Under the pieces are notes generated by a model. The model did not search any database. It was not told the origin of the DNA and worked only from the letters and a program-made list of their open reading frames with translations. A DNA stretch of 64,000 nt from Poronia punctata (Eukaryota; Ascomycota; Sordariomycetes; Xylariales; Xylariaceae). Within the stretch, counting starts at the first letter, position 1; the number at the start of each line of letters is the position of its first letter. The position numbers and the translations under genes were made by a program. Below are positions 26,673-37,265 of the stretch, one piece after another. Location of the stretch: positions 1-64,000 of the forward strand of contig MU401618.1 of NCBI GenBank assembly GCA_022579005.1. The letters run 5' to 3'.

Positions 26673-27545
26673 CTATTCCTCCATCTTATCATCATCCTTC
26701 TCACCCTCTTCTTCGTCTTCTTCGTCATCCTCCGAGATGGCCTTCTTCGCTAACCGCTCGGCCTCCTCGAGCAAGTCCTTGGGAACCTCGATATGTCTGC
26801 CTTTAGTCGGGCCATCGGCGCCGCTGATCCAGCTCATCTCCAGCTCGAACTCCTTGTCCTTGTTATCCTGCTGCGCCACGTAGATGATCCTGGCGGCCTC
26901 TTTCACCGCCTGCTTCAGATCGAGCTTGCCCTCGGAAAGGTTGAGTTTCTCGAGTTCGGCCTTGGCCGCCTGGCGACCTTTACCCGTCGCCGCGCCGTAA
27001 TAGCCCCAGTACATGCCGCTCGGCTCGACCATGTAGAGACCGGGGCCGCCGTGTGTCGCGCCCTCCACTTTCCCGCCGGCGCCCACCGACGGGCCCGCAC
27101 CGACCTCGCCGTCGACGGGCGTCTCGAGCTCCGAGTCGAAACCGCCGATGATGGCGGTGATGCCGAAGGGACGTACGGACTGGTACAGAGTGTATGCTTG
27201 TAGGTATCCGCCCATCCGGCTGGCGAGGTCGGATGTCAGGATGGGCGTCTTGAACGTCTCTCTCCAGGCACGGGCCTCGTCGCGGGCTCGGTCGACGAAG
27301 TGGCTGCCGTCGGGAATCATGCCGGAGTAAACCTAGAACCCAACCAAACCAACTTGTCAGCGCGCGAAGTGCGTCTCGGGAATATGGTAAAAAGGGGGGG
27401 GGGGGGGGGGGGGGGGGGAAGAAGGAAAACAAAAAACACCAAGATGTTTATCCACTGTTGCGAACCGCGTATTGGCGCCTGGCATCACCAGTTACGAAGA
27501 GACAACCTTCACCACGGCCAGCAAGNNNNNNNNNNGCCCCCCCCG

Positions 27546-27609
<64 letters not shown>

Positions 27610-27976
27610 GAAGGAAAACATACAACTCCTAGATGTTTATCCACTGTTGCGATCCGCTTATTGGCGCCTGGCTTCAGCAGTTTCGACGAGACTACCTTCT
27701 CGACGGCCAGGACGACGCCATCCTTACACCGGATACCGACTGATGTGCCGCCGTTCTCCACCGCCTTGACTGCATATTCGACCTGGAAATTCCGTCCGTC
27801 GGGCGAGAAGATGGAATTTGCAAGATCGTAACCTGTGCCTATCGAGGTCTATATTTCGGAGAAAGAAAAAAAAAGTTGGGACAGTTAGCCATGTTAGCTT
27901 CTAGCTATGGTATGTAACTCTAGCTTTTATATGGTAACAATTTTGGGGGGGAGCGTAGAGATGTCTATCTTACCAT
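26673..27976 (-). CDS. 20S proteasome subunit alpha type 7 (Pre10/PSMA3 type)
   Basis: Model: complement of exons 26673-27332, 27624-27848 and 27974-27976, giving 295 residues. It forms part of the outer ring of the 20S core that gates substrate entry. The N-terminal signature [16 protein letters not shown] (with YD, SPDGR and the following FQVEYA) is the alpha-subunit motif; the middle follows the family with [13 protein letters not shown] and [12 protein letters not shown]. The very acidic C-terminal tail is typical of the Pre10/PSMA3 subunit. Only the ATG itself lies in the first coding exon, followed at once by a 125-nt intron. Intron 2 (27333-27623) contains a poly-G run, a 10-N gap, a poly-C run and a degenerate second copy of exon 2 sequence, very likely an assembly fault; the exon sequences on either side are intact, so the protein is unaffected. 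Confidence 0.9.
27394..27418. repeat. Poly-G run of 25 bases
   Basis: Homopolymer within intron 2 of the proteasome gene, at the inner end of one contig flank. Likely inflated or created by poly-G read artefacts. Confidence 0.85.
27419..27525. repeat. Degenerate copy of proteasome exon 2 end (contig-end duplicate)
   Basis: These 107 bases align without gaps to 27608-27714 with about 15 mismatches. The second copy carries the real exon sequence; this one has stops and mismatches mostly to A. It ends at the N gap. Best explained as an unmerged, error-rich contig end rather than a biological duplication. Confidence 0.8.
27526..27535. other. Assembly gap of 10 N
   Basis: Ten unknown bases, probably a placeholder of fixed size. 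The two sides carry the same sequence, so the true gap may be negative. Confidence 0.95.
27536..27607. repeat. Poly-C run of about 70 bases with two G
   Basis: Very long C homopolymer right after the N gap, in front of the same AAGAAGGAAAAC string that follows the poly-G run at 27394. The strand-reversed homopolymer on the two flanks points to artefactual extension. Confidence 0.85.
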
Positions 27977-29265
27977 GTTGACGTCTTGTTAAGCGCAAAT
28001 AATAAGCTTCGAGCAGCCTTCTTCTTATTACAGGTGAATTTTCGCGGACAAGATGGTTGAGGTTTGCTTGTAAGAGTAGGTAGGTATTGTGGTTCTATTG
28101 CGTCGGCGATATGGTTATGGAAGGAGGGGAGGGATGTCTGAATGATTGATTGATTGAGCTTCAGGCAGCCTGAGCTGCGTGTTGCATCAGCGGGCAGGCT
28201 AGGTACAGGCAACAGTACGTCGCACTAGGCAAGTCGTCTGGAGCTACACTAACAGCTAGGCGTGGCTGGAACTCTCAGCCTTCCCCTTCCCCACGGGCAG
28301 GTACAATAAAGCAAATAAGCAGCGCGTATACGTCGTACTCACTACTTTACTCTAGCGCAGATTATATGGAGAAAAGGCTGTACCGGTACATACATAATAG
28401 CTTATTTACGTTGAATGCCCCTCCGCCTGTGTATCTTGATGTTTGCAGGGTAGGGATCTCCAGTTGAGGAAGGAAACTCAAACGACAACTTCAACTTCAA
28501 CTGCAAGTTTGTGCCTGTTCCGGATCGTTTAGGTTAACTGCTAGGTATTCTTCATTTCATAATTCTCAAAATTAAACGGAAGCTTGAGGAATATATAAAT
28601 TGGTAACCGCACATTTTCCTTCCTTATTTCAAGGCTTCTTCCCTTGCCAAGGCAATTAGGTAATTAAGTTTCTTACATGTAGAATTACACGTAGATACCT
28701 ACCTACTTTAGGTGGCATCGCCATATTCGGGTGGTATTTGGTATACTCATCAGAGTCTCCAACTCCAAGTTAAACTAAAAGGTAGACAGGCGTAGCTTAG
28801 AAAAAAATATTTTATTCCAACGACATTCTCAAAACTTTCATGCGACGACATGCAATTACTTTCCTTTTGATCTTTTTAGCCCAGTTTGATTTCGGACTAG
28901 TATGCTAGTAAAGTCAAAATCCCTACAAAATTTAGAGTGTTGAGCCTAGAAACCTGCCGGGTTAGGTTCTTTCCAAGGTTCCCGTTGGCCAGCACGCGCA
29001 AGCTCCCCTCCTACTCGTACATCTTGGTCGATCGGGCGTGTTACGCAGGGAATCTAGAACATCGTGTTGTATGTCATGCCCGTAGAATGCCGTTATTTGA
29101 TAGCCATTGATTGACACTTACGATCTCTATAGGTTTATCCCCCTTCAGTCTTAGATAAATATCTCCAGCACCCTACCATTCGATACGGGAACATGTGAAG
29201 CGCGCGGAGCCGCCACCACCTTGCATTACAGAACCCCGTGTCCGACCGACACTCCACCCTCGATA
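27977..29265. other. Intergenic region with divergent promoters
   Basis: Lies head-to-head between the proteasome gene and the chromodomain gene, so it should hold both promoters. One ACTCGTAC at 29013. No gene seen. Confidence 0.5.
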
Positions 29266-31353
29266 ATGGAGCGCATTCGAAACCGCAAATCTCTACTGGA
29301 GATCCCTCTCCATTCGAAGCCCCGAGACTACAGGCCCGGCGATGGACCAGCGCTTGCGCCCATCCGCATGTCTCTCGACAACGACACGGGCGCCTTTATC
29401 GTCGACAAGCGCGTCCTGCCCGGCGAGCCCGTCAACGGCGAGCTCAAGCTGGACCTTTACTATATAGTAGGCTGGCCAGACTTGCCCGCCGCCCGTGTCG
29501 CTGTTCTCGCGACCAGGATTCTCGACTACGTCTCTCCGTGGGCGCTGGAGGACTGGGAGTACAGGGCTTCGTTAGAAAAAGACCAGGAGATGAAAGAAAA
29601 GGAGGCAGAGGCAGGGCGGGTAAGGAAAGAAAAGGAAGCTGCCCTGGCCTCCTCCGCGGCGGCGGCGACGAATTCGAGTTCGTCTAGGCTTGCTACCCCC
29701 GACGGCCATAAGAAACGCGGTCGGCCTAGTAAAGCAGACCTCGTTGCCCGTCAGATCGCACAGCAAGCAAGTTTTGGGGACGACGAGCTCGCGAATATGT
29801 CTCTACCACCGGCTAGTACCAATGGACCGTCTCTGTCGACGCCACAAAAGAGAATGGCGCGATTTGGGACGGACCCAGAAGAAGTGGATGAAACAGACAA
29901 CACAAATGAGGCCATACGCAAACAGCTCAACCTCGACCTCGACCTCGAGGACGAGAGCGAAAGCCAAAGCGAATCTGGAAGTGCCAGGTCCTATGACCAG
30001 ATTCATGACGGGCCGACACCGGAACAAGCAGCAGAAAGCAGGCGGCTTGGATACACTTCTTTCCTACCTACTTCTTCAGCTACAGGGTACGCTCAATTTC
30101 CCGTTTCCAACCCAGCGTCTTCATCAGCCCCGCAAGATTCGTCTGCATCAGCCTCTCCTAGCCCGAGTTTTTTGCATTCCAAGAAGAAGAAAGAGAAAAG
30201 GTCTTCATCGAGGCAGAAACCCAAGCTCACCTCTCCTGTATCAGTCCCCACGTACCCTCATAATAATAATAATAATAATGATGATGATAATAAAGCGCGT
30301 GAGAGGAAACCGGTCCGACCCGAAAAGGTCAACCCCGTCCCAACCCCCACGTTGCAACCGACCCCCAAGCAGCAACAAAGGCCGGAACTTTCACCTCGGC
30401 CACAGGGCATAACGCAAACACCGGTACCGCCACCGTACTATCCCATCTTCACCCGGAAGCCAAAACTTCCAGACCGTCCACAGGGAACAACAACAACAAC
30501 AACAACAACAACACATACACCGGTACCGCCGCCTTTTTATCCCGTTCCCAAACCCAAACCACCAAAGGAATTACATGAACCGAAGATCACCCCGGTGCCC
30601 GTCCCCGTTACCCCTTCCGTCCGGCCAAAGGCGAAGACAGTACCACCCCATACGGTAACAAACACGCCCGTCCCAGTTCCCGTGCCGTTGTTCCCACGCG
30701 TCCATAGACCGCCGCATAAAGTGACCCACACTCCCGTACCTGTACCTCTTCTTCCCATCATCCATCCATCATCATCATCAAGCATCTCCACTCCCATCCC
30801 TACCAGCCGAAAGAAGAGAAGCAAATCCCCCGGCGGAGGGGAAAAGCGCAAACGCCAAGACACCCGACAGATCCAAGAACAACAACCCCACCAACACCAA
30901 CACCAAACCTGGCAAGTCCAAACTCTCGAAGCCGACAAGGAAATCGAGATCGAGGGGCGGATATTCCGCTTCTTCAAAGTCCGCTGGGAAGGCGACTGGC
31001 CACCTGATCAGAATCCCACATGGGAACCGGAAGAGAATATCGCCAAGAATCTCGTACAGGTCTATTTCAAGAACAAGGGCAAGAATAAGAGGAAGAAGAG
31101 CAAGAGCAAGAGCAAGACTCCTACTAGTACTAGTACTAGTACTAGTACACGTCCTAAAAAGAGGATGAAAAGGAGGAGGGAATATTCTGATGAAGAAGAG
31201 GAGGAGGAGGAGGGTGGTGGTGGTGAGATACGCGTTGCTGTTTCAGATGATGAAGAAGAGGAGGAGGAGGAGGAGGAGGGTGATGAGATACGCGTTGCTC
31301 TTACTCTTGCAGATGATGAATATGATGAAAAGGAAGGGAGGGGGTACGAGTAG
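29266..31353 (+). CDS. Chromodomain protein with AT-hook and acidic tail
   Basis: Single exon, 695 residues from the ATG at 29266 (MERIRNRK). An AT-hook-like KKRGRPSK lies near 150-160, pointing to DNA binding. The middle is disordered, with Gln/Asn/Thr homopeptides and repeated TPVPxP-type modules. Near 565-615 the protein has EIEIEGRIFRFFKVRWEGDW followed by NPTWEPEENI, the core of a chromodomain, which normally binds methylated histone tails. Lys/Ser-rich and then Glu-rich stretches end the protein, with the short unit EIRVA repeated. The N-terminal 100 residues contain a YYIVGWPDLP segment that could be a second, degenerate domain. Likely nuclear chromatin protein; not clearly HP1, which is much shorter. 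Many trinucleotide repeats underlie the homopeptides. Confidence 0.8.
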   Translation: MERIRNRKSLLEIPLHSKPRDYRPGDGPALAPIRMSLDNDTGAFIVDKRVLPGEPVNGELKLDLYYIVGWPDLPAARVAVLATRILDYVSPWALEDWEYRASLEKDQEMKEKEAEAGRVRKEKEAALASSAAAATNSSSSRLATPDGHKKRGRPSKADLVARQIAQQASFGDDELANMSLPPASTNGPSLSTPQKRMARFGTDPEEVDETDNTNEAIRKQLNLDLDLEDESESQSESGSARSYDQIHDGPTPEQAAESRRLGYTSFLPTSSATGYAQFPVSNPASSSAPQDSSASASPSPSFLHSKKKKEKRSSSRQKPKLTSPVSVPTYPHNNNNNNDDDNKARERKPVRPEKVNPVPTPTLQPTPKQQQRPELSPRPQGITQTPVPPPYYPIFTRKPKLPDRPQGTTTTTTTTTHTPVPPPFYPVPKPKPPKELHEPKITPVPVPVTPSVRPKAKTVPPHTVTNTPVPVPVPLFPRVHRPPHKVTHTPVPVPLLPIIHPSSSSSISTPIPTSRKKRSKSPGGGEKRKRQDTRQIQEQQPHQHQHQTWQVQTLEADKEIEIEGRIFRFFKVRWEGDWPPDQNPTWEPEENIAKNLVQVYFKNKGKNKRKKSKSKSKTPTSTSTSTSTRPKKRMKRRREYSDEEEEEEEGGGGEIRVAVSDDEEEEEEEEEGDEIRVALTLADDEYDEKEGRGYE
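31122..31147 (+). repeat. TACTAG hexanucleotide repeat inside the chromodomain gene
   Basis: About four units of TACTAG that encode alternating Thr-Ser residues. Likely variable in length between strains. Confidence 0.85.
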
Positions 31354-32207
31354 GACCGTCTCAACTTGATTGACCAAGCGCTAGCTGCTTTTATCAGTCA
31401 CTTACGGGGGAGATGAAGCTGGATTCTCTACGTTTCAAAACAACTTAGCTCTGACATGACTATATGAGTATGAGAGATGATGATGATGATGGGATGGATG
31501 TCTACCTTAGACATGGCTACAGGTTATCTCGGGAAGGGGAAATAAGATGCCCGACTCTAGGCATTTTCAGTACCTAGTACTTGAATTAGAAACCTACCTA
31601 CAGTTAGGTAGGATCAAGCATCCAATAGGCCTCCATGAGGTTTATAGGCAAATACCACATTTTCAAAGAAGTCTACATTTTCACAAAGGAGAGGAGTAAT
31701 GAAGAAAAGTAGATGAAAAGTGAAAAGGCTTTCAAAGAAGTGGTTTGGTATGTTCGTATTGGTATGTAAAAGGCAAATGCTCACAGCTCACAGCTCACAA
31801 GCCCCGACTGTCGATCCTGCTAATCTGCCTCGACGTAGCCCATAATTGACCGACGACATGGTCCACGATAGTGAGGTAGTTGCCGCAATCTTGCCATCCG
31901 AGCCGCAATGTCATGTGGCTCGACGTGCACAAGGGCACACACAATTAACTATAAACAGAGAAAATATTTCTCTGGCCCTTTTTCATGACCCCTCCATCCT
32001 TTCCATTCCTCAATATTTCCACATCCACATTATCTTCCTTGTCCTCATTCCCATTCCATTACCTTTCTTTTTTTGCTTTTCTGTTTCCGACTTCATTTCT
32101 ATTCCCTCCCTCTTCTTTTTTTCCCTTTTTTCTCTCCTTCATTTCCTTTTCTGTTCCTGCTCGCCAACCCATCAATTGCCAAAGCAATTTGATAAACGGG
32201 CGTGTAT
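31354..32207. other. Intergenic region with CT-rich tract before a possible small gene
   Basis: The last part (about 31981-32165) is strongly pyrimidine-rich on the + strand, as expected for a core promoter and leader of a + strand gene. This supports the small gene starting at 32208. No protein recognised before that. Confidence 0.5.
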
Positions 32208-32534
32208 ATGGGCGGTCTACACACGCCATCTCCTGGTCGGGCAAAATTGTATGCCGAGATCAACCCGTCTGAGGCAGCCGAATTGATCGTTTGGCAATGG
32301 ATCAAGTGGCTGTTCCGTGTCAAACGCGACGCCGAATGGGAGAAAAGGTAAGTTGACCAGGTCCCAACACCCAATTTACCCTCTAATTGTATCCAAAGGT
32401 CCAGCGCAAGGATCAGGGAGGTGATAGACGTCCTCGCAGAAAGAGAAGACGTGTACGTTCCGGATGAGGTTACGAACGCGTGTGGCTTGAGAAATTGCAC
32501 GGAAGTGCAACACCAGCGACTCCGTAGATGGTAA
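32208..32534 (+). CDS. Possible small protein overlapping the antisense RRM gene
   Basis: Candidate model: exons 32208-32347 and 32399-32534, giving 91 residues. Support: a pyrimidine-rich tract just upstream, a protein-like first exon (EINPSEAAELIVWQWIKWLF), and an intron of 51 nt with GTAAGT donor, a CTAAT branch site 13 nt from the acceptor, and phase kept. A second GTAAGT lies at 32531, right at the stop, so a third exon may exist, but no in-phase continuation was found. The second exon overlaps the coding end of the minus-strand RRM gene (32376-32534), so at most one may be real there. Not recognised as any family. Confidence 0.35.
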
Positions 32535-34097
32535 GTCATCATCCTCGAGCATTCCGTTGCCGTACTCGTTTCCATTGCCCTTATCTCTATTGCTATCGTC
32601 ATCATTCTTGCCGTTCTGTTCCTGATTTGTCAAGGTAGAGTTCGCTCCGTCCCGGACCAAAACAGGCCCGGCACACTGGACGCCGTGTCGGCGCTCGTGC
32701 AGCTGCTTCACAAACAGCCTGTGTGCCTCGACAGGCTCGAAAAAGACGCATACGAGCCAGCGTTGGTCGATAGAAGAGAGAAGGAACTCGAACCTGTATC
32801 GCGGGAAGTAAGGAATCCGGAGGCAGCGAGTTGTGCCTGGTGTGAGGACTGGCGAAGGGTATGTTGGCGTGGCGACTAGACACATGTTCCTCAAGATGTC
32901 TTTTCCAACACGAAGACCGTCCGGCAGCATGTTGATGTGGTAGGCGTACGCATTGGCCGCCTGCGCGTCGACGAATATGACACTCGCCATACCGCCAATG
33001 ACCATGACGCGCTCAATGTTGCCTCCACGAACCTTGTCCAGCACGTCGCAAGCAGTTGTATCTGGGCTAAGGCCATGGAACGTGACCATACGACAATGCT
33101 CGGTGCCGTCCTTTCCGGTGGCGGTGCTTGCTAGATTCCCGCGGTGATCGACAAGCGAGCCCGAACCAGAGTCGGAGCCAGATCCGGTGAGAGAAATGGG
33201 GTCTGATCCCGAAGAAGTTGGTGGAGACGGTACATATTGGATGCCATACTTGAACATGGCGGGCATTTGAAACCCCCGTGGCCCAACGGTCGCCTTGTGA
33301 ACCCGCAACGCGCGTTCGCACTCTCCATCGTCTTTCCATATCTGTGCGATGCGAGGCCTGCTGGGCTCCGACAGAGTACCTCGCAAGATTGCCGCCCTCA
33401 GAGCTGCTATGGCCACATGTGGCGACGGCTTATATGCATAGGTCGGGGTCAGGACAGGTACATCGATATCCTGGTTGATATCCATGTCCATTAGATGAAC
33501 CTGCTGCTCGACGCGCAGCTGGTCATTCTTGGTACTATCACCACTTCCCGTGGGGGGGTTGGAGCCAACCATAGTTGTCTCATCGTCGGGGTTGTTGAGG
33601 TTGGTGTCGCTACTATCACCATCTCCGTTTACAGTGTGCTGCTTGCACCCGTCAGATTGGTCGGTAGGAGAGGAGACAAAAAGGAGGAAATCACTTACCC
33701 CATTGGCCTGGCTAACCTCTCCGCGAGTACCCAGCGCGTCCGCCCCGAGTCGTAGTTTTTCGATCCGGGCCTTGTTGGACTGGATTCCCTCGACCAACAC
33801 CTTCATCTTCCGGAGTTTGGCTTCCGTCCTGCTCAGCATTTGTTGGGCGAAGGCATCGTCTCCAGCAGCCAGCTCGTCTTCACCTCCGGACCTGTCACAG
33901 AGCGGACAAGCATGGGCAATCTCGTGGACCTGGGCAACGTATACCTTGTTCGCGGCTTCTGCAGCTCCAATCTCCCGTTCGATGCCACCCGGGCTCGAGA
34001 CCATCAGGTCGTCGAGGTGCTGACGTGCCTCTTCGACACTGGCGACCCTCGAGTGGGAAGTCATGCTGCGCTTCGTGCTCGAAGCGGAGAAAGACAT
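32376..34097 (-). CDS. RRM-domain protein, fast-evolving fungal type
   Basis: Model: complement of exons 32376-33638 and 33699-34097, giving 553 residues. The N-terminal part (about 10-60) has a SHSRVASVEEARQHLDDL helix, then charged helices to residue 130. The middle is Ser/Asp/Gly-rich. A divergent RRM (about 315-383) shows MVTFHGL, a helix and SVIFVDAQAANAY; a second RRM-like unit (about 395-545) shows LVCVFFEPVEAHR and ends in a DPCAGPL segment, a tail I associate with fungal proteins of this kind. It probably binds RNA; the target is unknown. The 60-nt intron is a multiple of three without stops, so retention would add 20 residues. The start is the ATG of MSFSASS; the frame extends upstream to a possible splice acceptor near 34165, so an extra 5' exon is possible. 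Confidence 0.7.
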   Translation of the reverse strand: MSFSASSTKRSMTSHSRVASVEEARQHLDDLMVSSPGGIEREIGAAEAANKVYVAQVHEIAHACPLCDRSGGEDELAAGDDAFAQQMLSRTEAKLRKMKVLVEGIQSNKARIEKLRLGADALGTRGEVSQANGVSDFLLFVSSPTDQSDGCKQHTVNGDGDSSDTNLNNPDDETTMVGSNPPTGSGDSTKNDQLRVEQQVHLMDMDINQDIDVPVLTPTYAYKPSPHVAIAALRAAILRGTLSEPSRPRIAQIWKDDGECERALRVHKATVGPRGFQMPAMFKYGIQYVPSPPTSSGSDPISLTGSGSDSGSGSLVDHRGNLASTATGKDGTEHCRMVTFHGLSPDTTACDVLDKVRGGNIERVMVIGGMASVIFVDAQAANAYAYHINMLPDGLRVGKDILRNMCLVATPTYPSPVLTPGTTRCLRIPYFPRYRFEFLLSSIDQRWLVCVFFEPVEAHRLFVKQLHERRHGVQCAGPVLVRDGANSTLTNQEQNGKNDDDSNRDKGNGNEYGNGMLEDDDLPSTESLVLHFRAISQATRVRNLIRNVHVFSFCEDVYHLPDPCAGPLDTIRG

Positions 34098-35624
34098 GTC
34101 TGCACAAGGACGATACTTGAGATGATTCTTTAAACGGTCGGGTATGCAGCCGCACTTGGGGCCTGACAAGAAGGGAATGTGGATGGGAAGGTCGGGGTGG
34201 ATTGAAGCGGCGGATACGCTACTTTCTAACTTGGCTGTCAGTCAGATACCTAATAGGCAGGCAGGGTAATGATGCCTTGCCAACAGCAAGGTATCTTGTG
34301 CCTCCCCTCGTACTCACCGTGCGAGGCCGAGCTCTAGGTCAGAGCGCGGTATGGAGGTCAGAAGGGGCTATGGGAATGAATGACTCTTCTGCCCTCCACC
34401 ATGTGCAGAAGAAGGAAGAGGTTGGGTGTGGGCAGCTAATGCTGGAGACGATGATGATGAGGGATAGATGGATACAAAAGGTAGAGATTTCACTCACTCT
34501 TGGATATGCCAGATGGTTCAGGCAGATGGATATTGAAGGAAGGGGATGGAATTTATGTACCGCAACAAAATTGCTGTGTGGAAGAGGGAGAGAGAAAGAA
34601 AGAAAACACTGATTGTGTGTAGGGTACTGACCTAATATGCGTTGAGGTATTGACGGTGTCGACGTCGATGGACCCTACCGGCAGGCAGAAAAGAGAAATG
34701 AAAAAAAACCCCGGATCTCTATTGCAGAAGTTCTCACTATTGTAGAAGTTCTTACTAAGTAAGTAGGTAATAATATGAATGCGGTTCAACCCAATATTGG
34801 ACCGCAGTCAGAAGACGTTATCGTGTTGTAGTATGGTATGTTGATGGGAGGAGGAATGGTGAGGAGAGGCATCAGCAGGTACCAAGTTTGAATATATGTA
34901 TAAGTAATTATAGGCGGTATGGTTGAGAAGTATCCCATCTGATGTTCTCGTCTTGAAGTACCTAACAAAGTACGTACCTTGATACGTTTGTAAGAAAGTG
35001 AGCAGGCTATCAAGTCGATACACAAATCCGGGTAAACAATCTCACGCTAGATATTCAGGGAGGAAGGCACGGTGGGTAAGACGGAAGCACTTGGGTGTAA
35101 ATTGGCAAGTCTGCTTAACGCACTACGTGACTTGCTCCTTCTATGGCTATGAATATGACAGCCAGGACAAGACAGAATTTAGAATCACGCAGTGACCCTA
35201 GAGTCGATGAATCTAAAAGTAGGTTTGGATTTCCCAGTATATTCACATGCCAGCGGCATTCTATAACGATGGACTATGTCGGCTCAGTATAGAATGATAA
35301 TTCTGCCTGATTAAACCCATAAAGCAGGATAAGTGAACCACAGGCAGGCAGGAACTGATTCATAAACCTTGTGGTATTGTTAGGCACAGCACGCAGACAA
35401 CAAAGGGGCCCCTAACACCCAAACCTGTATAGTCGGTCACTCTTCTGTATATGTGTAGCATCTTGTTTTTCCGTGCTTGCCCGATGTTTCAACACATGAA
35501 TTGGGTATCATGGACAAAAAAAGATTGAGATATACTTGGTATTAACAAAGGCCAAGGCCTACAGCAGGGCTCGAGGACTGGCTGTCTATGTCAGTAGAAA
35601 ACTACCTTGTTCGAGCATATCGTA
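34098..35624. other. Intergenic region upstream of the RRM gene and downstream of the Zn2Cys6 gene
   Basis: Short frames only, none protein-like. It should hold the promoter of the minus-strand RRM gene and the 3' end of the regulator gene. No other feature seen. Confidence 0.5.
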
Positions 35625-37265
35625 TCATCTCTTTCCCCACATCCAGCTTTTAGCCCTGAGTATCATACCCTCTACGCCATCGATGGCGGCTAGTTCTGGT
35701 GTCCCTGCGGTCTTGTGAAGGCTATTAAGGAAGCTCAACACCGGTCCAGACTCTTGTCTATACACAAACCGTTCCAGGAGTACCCTTTCCTCCTGGTAGA
35801 GATTGATTGCTGCGTAGATCACGTGTAAAGCCATACCCCAAGGCATCGCTGCTATGCTGGCACCCTTCAGCCCCGCCTTTCGACTCCAGAGGTAAGGGAG
35901 TGCGTTTGCCAACCTTCGCATAAAGGGCCGCGCATCTAGATCCTCGGGGATGTAGGACATGGAGGGGTCGTGTATGGATGCTAGAGTCGAGAAGAGGAGA
36001 ATGTAGATGAGCCAATACAGCATTGTCGTCTGGGCCAAGATGAACTCGTGGGGATCAGTTGGTCCAGCCGGTTCATAGTCAGGGTCGTAAGCAGCAGCGA
36101 GATTGATGGCGGGGAAGTCTTTTAATTCCCCAGTTTCATCCAGCCAATTCCGCAGGCGTTGGTCGAGGTTCCGGCACTCTTCCACTACCTTGATGCGCAG
36201 AATGTCTCTCATGACAGGGTCATCGCAATACCTCATATGGTCCGTGTCGGCTACTATATCGGTCAAATCGGCAAACAAGTCACAGAGCTTGTCTCTAGCC
36301 GCTTTTGGTTCGTGTTCCCAAGGTATTGTCCGCCACTCGGGTGTATTTAAAGCGTAACGTTTTCGCTCCTTAAGTGACGAGAATATCTACTTTCCAGCTT
36401 AGCCCCGAAAATGTACACGGGGCGAACATCGTTATCCAACTCACCAACGCATATTGCGCCTCGGCAAACATATGATGACTTGCGCCACGCTGATATTCAT
36501 AGGGACTTCGCAATTTTATTATGGCTATTTGTCCGCCTAGGTGACTATGCCATTTCAAGCCCTGTGAGAGCCAGTTGGGATCGTGGCCATGGAAGATCTG
36601 TTGACCGGGAGGCCGTGCGGTTAGCCAAGAGAGACATGAAGCTGGCTTTTTAAACGATATCCAAGACGGGTACCTAGGTCTGTGGCCTGGGCCGGTGGAC
36701 TTACCTCAAAGAGAGTTAATAGTTTGCACGTGGCAAACGTGGATTCTTCCTGGGCTTTTTCTCCATCATACAACGCTAGTTGGAGCCTCTGGAGGGCGCC
36801 ACTGTAGGAGAGAAGAGCGAGCTCGGGTTGACCGACGGCGAAGAGCCCGAAACTTAGGAGAGAAAGTTGGACCGCCTTGTCCGAAGTATGGCGATTATGT
36901 GCAATCTCGATCCAATCGGGGTAAGACGCCGAACTGCTCGCTCCCAAGTACCTGGACAGGAAGATGCTTATGTACTTTTCTATATACGCACTCCGCGCCA
37001 AGTCATGCGGAAGGGCAATATCGTCGACATCTCTTGGTGTACGTGCCGTGTCGGCTAACTCAGCTCGCTGCTTTCGGTATATGACGGCAACAGCATTGGC
37101 TTTGGTGTGTTGACTGTGATTGATGAAGACTGTTTCTCTCTCATAACCGCCACACTCGAGCCCTATAGCAGAGCATTGGGTACATGTCGGGCGTTGTCTG
37201 TCACAGCCCTTTTTTCGCCGCCTGCAGGTAGAGCATCCCTTGGATCGTCCCGGGACCCCGACCAT
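35625..37265 (-). CDS. Zn2Cys6 transcription factor with fungal regulatory domain
   Basis: Model: complement of exons 35625-36386, 36445-36597 and 36705-37265, giving 491 residues. The first 40 residues hold the binuclear cluster C-x2-C-x6-C-x6-C-x2-C-x6-C (Cys at 11, 14, 21, 28, 31 and 38) with a basic RRRKKG between the second and third Cys, so it binds DNA. The rest is helical and of the fungal-specific regulatory type: a segment with GHDPNWLSQGLKWHSHLGG encoded by exon 2, then RTIPW and a long C-terminal helical region with hydrophobic segments. No linker coiled coil is obvious. Both introns are phase 0. Target genes are unknown, and neighbours give no metabolic cluster to point to a pathway. 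Confidence 0.88.

Noticed and set aside
26793..27203. Long + strand frame of 136 residues opposite the proteasome subunit.
   Set aside because: Shadow of the well-supported minus-strand coding exon in GC-rich DNA.
27419..27525. Genuine exon duplication in the proteasome gene.
   Set aside because: It abuts the N gap, the mismatches mostly go to A and never to T, and artefact-type homopolymers flank it; an unmerged contig end is simpler.
31062..31364. Minus-strand frame rich in Ser and Leu opposite the end of the chromodomain gene.
   Set aside because: Pure translation of the complement of Glu/Lys-rich repeats.
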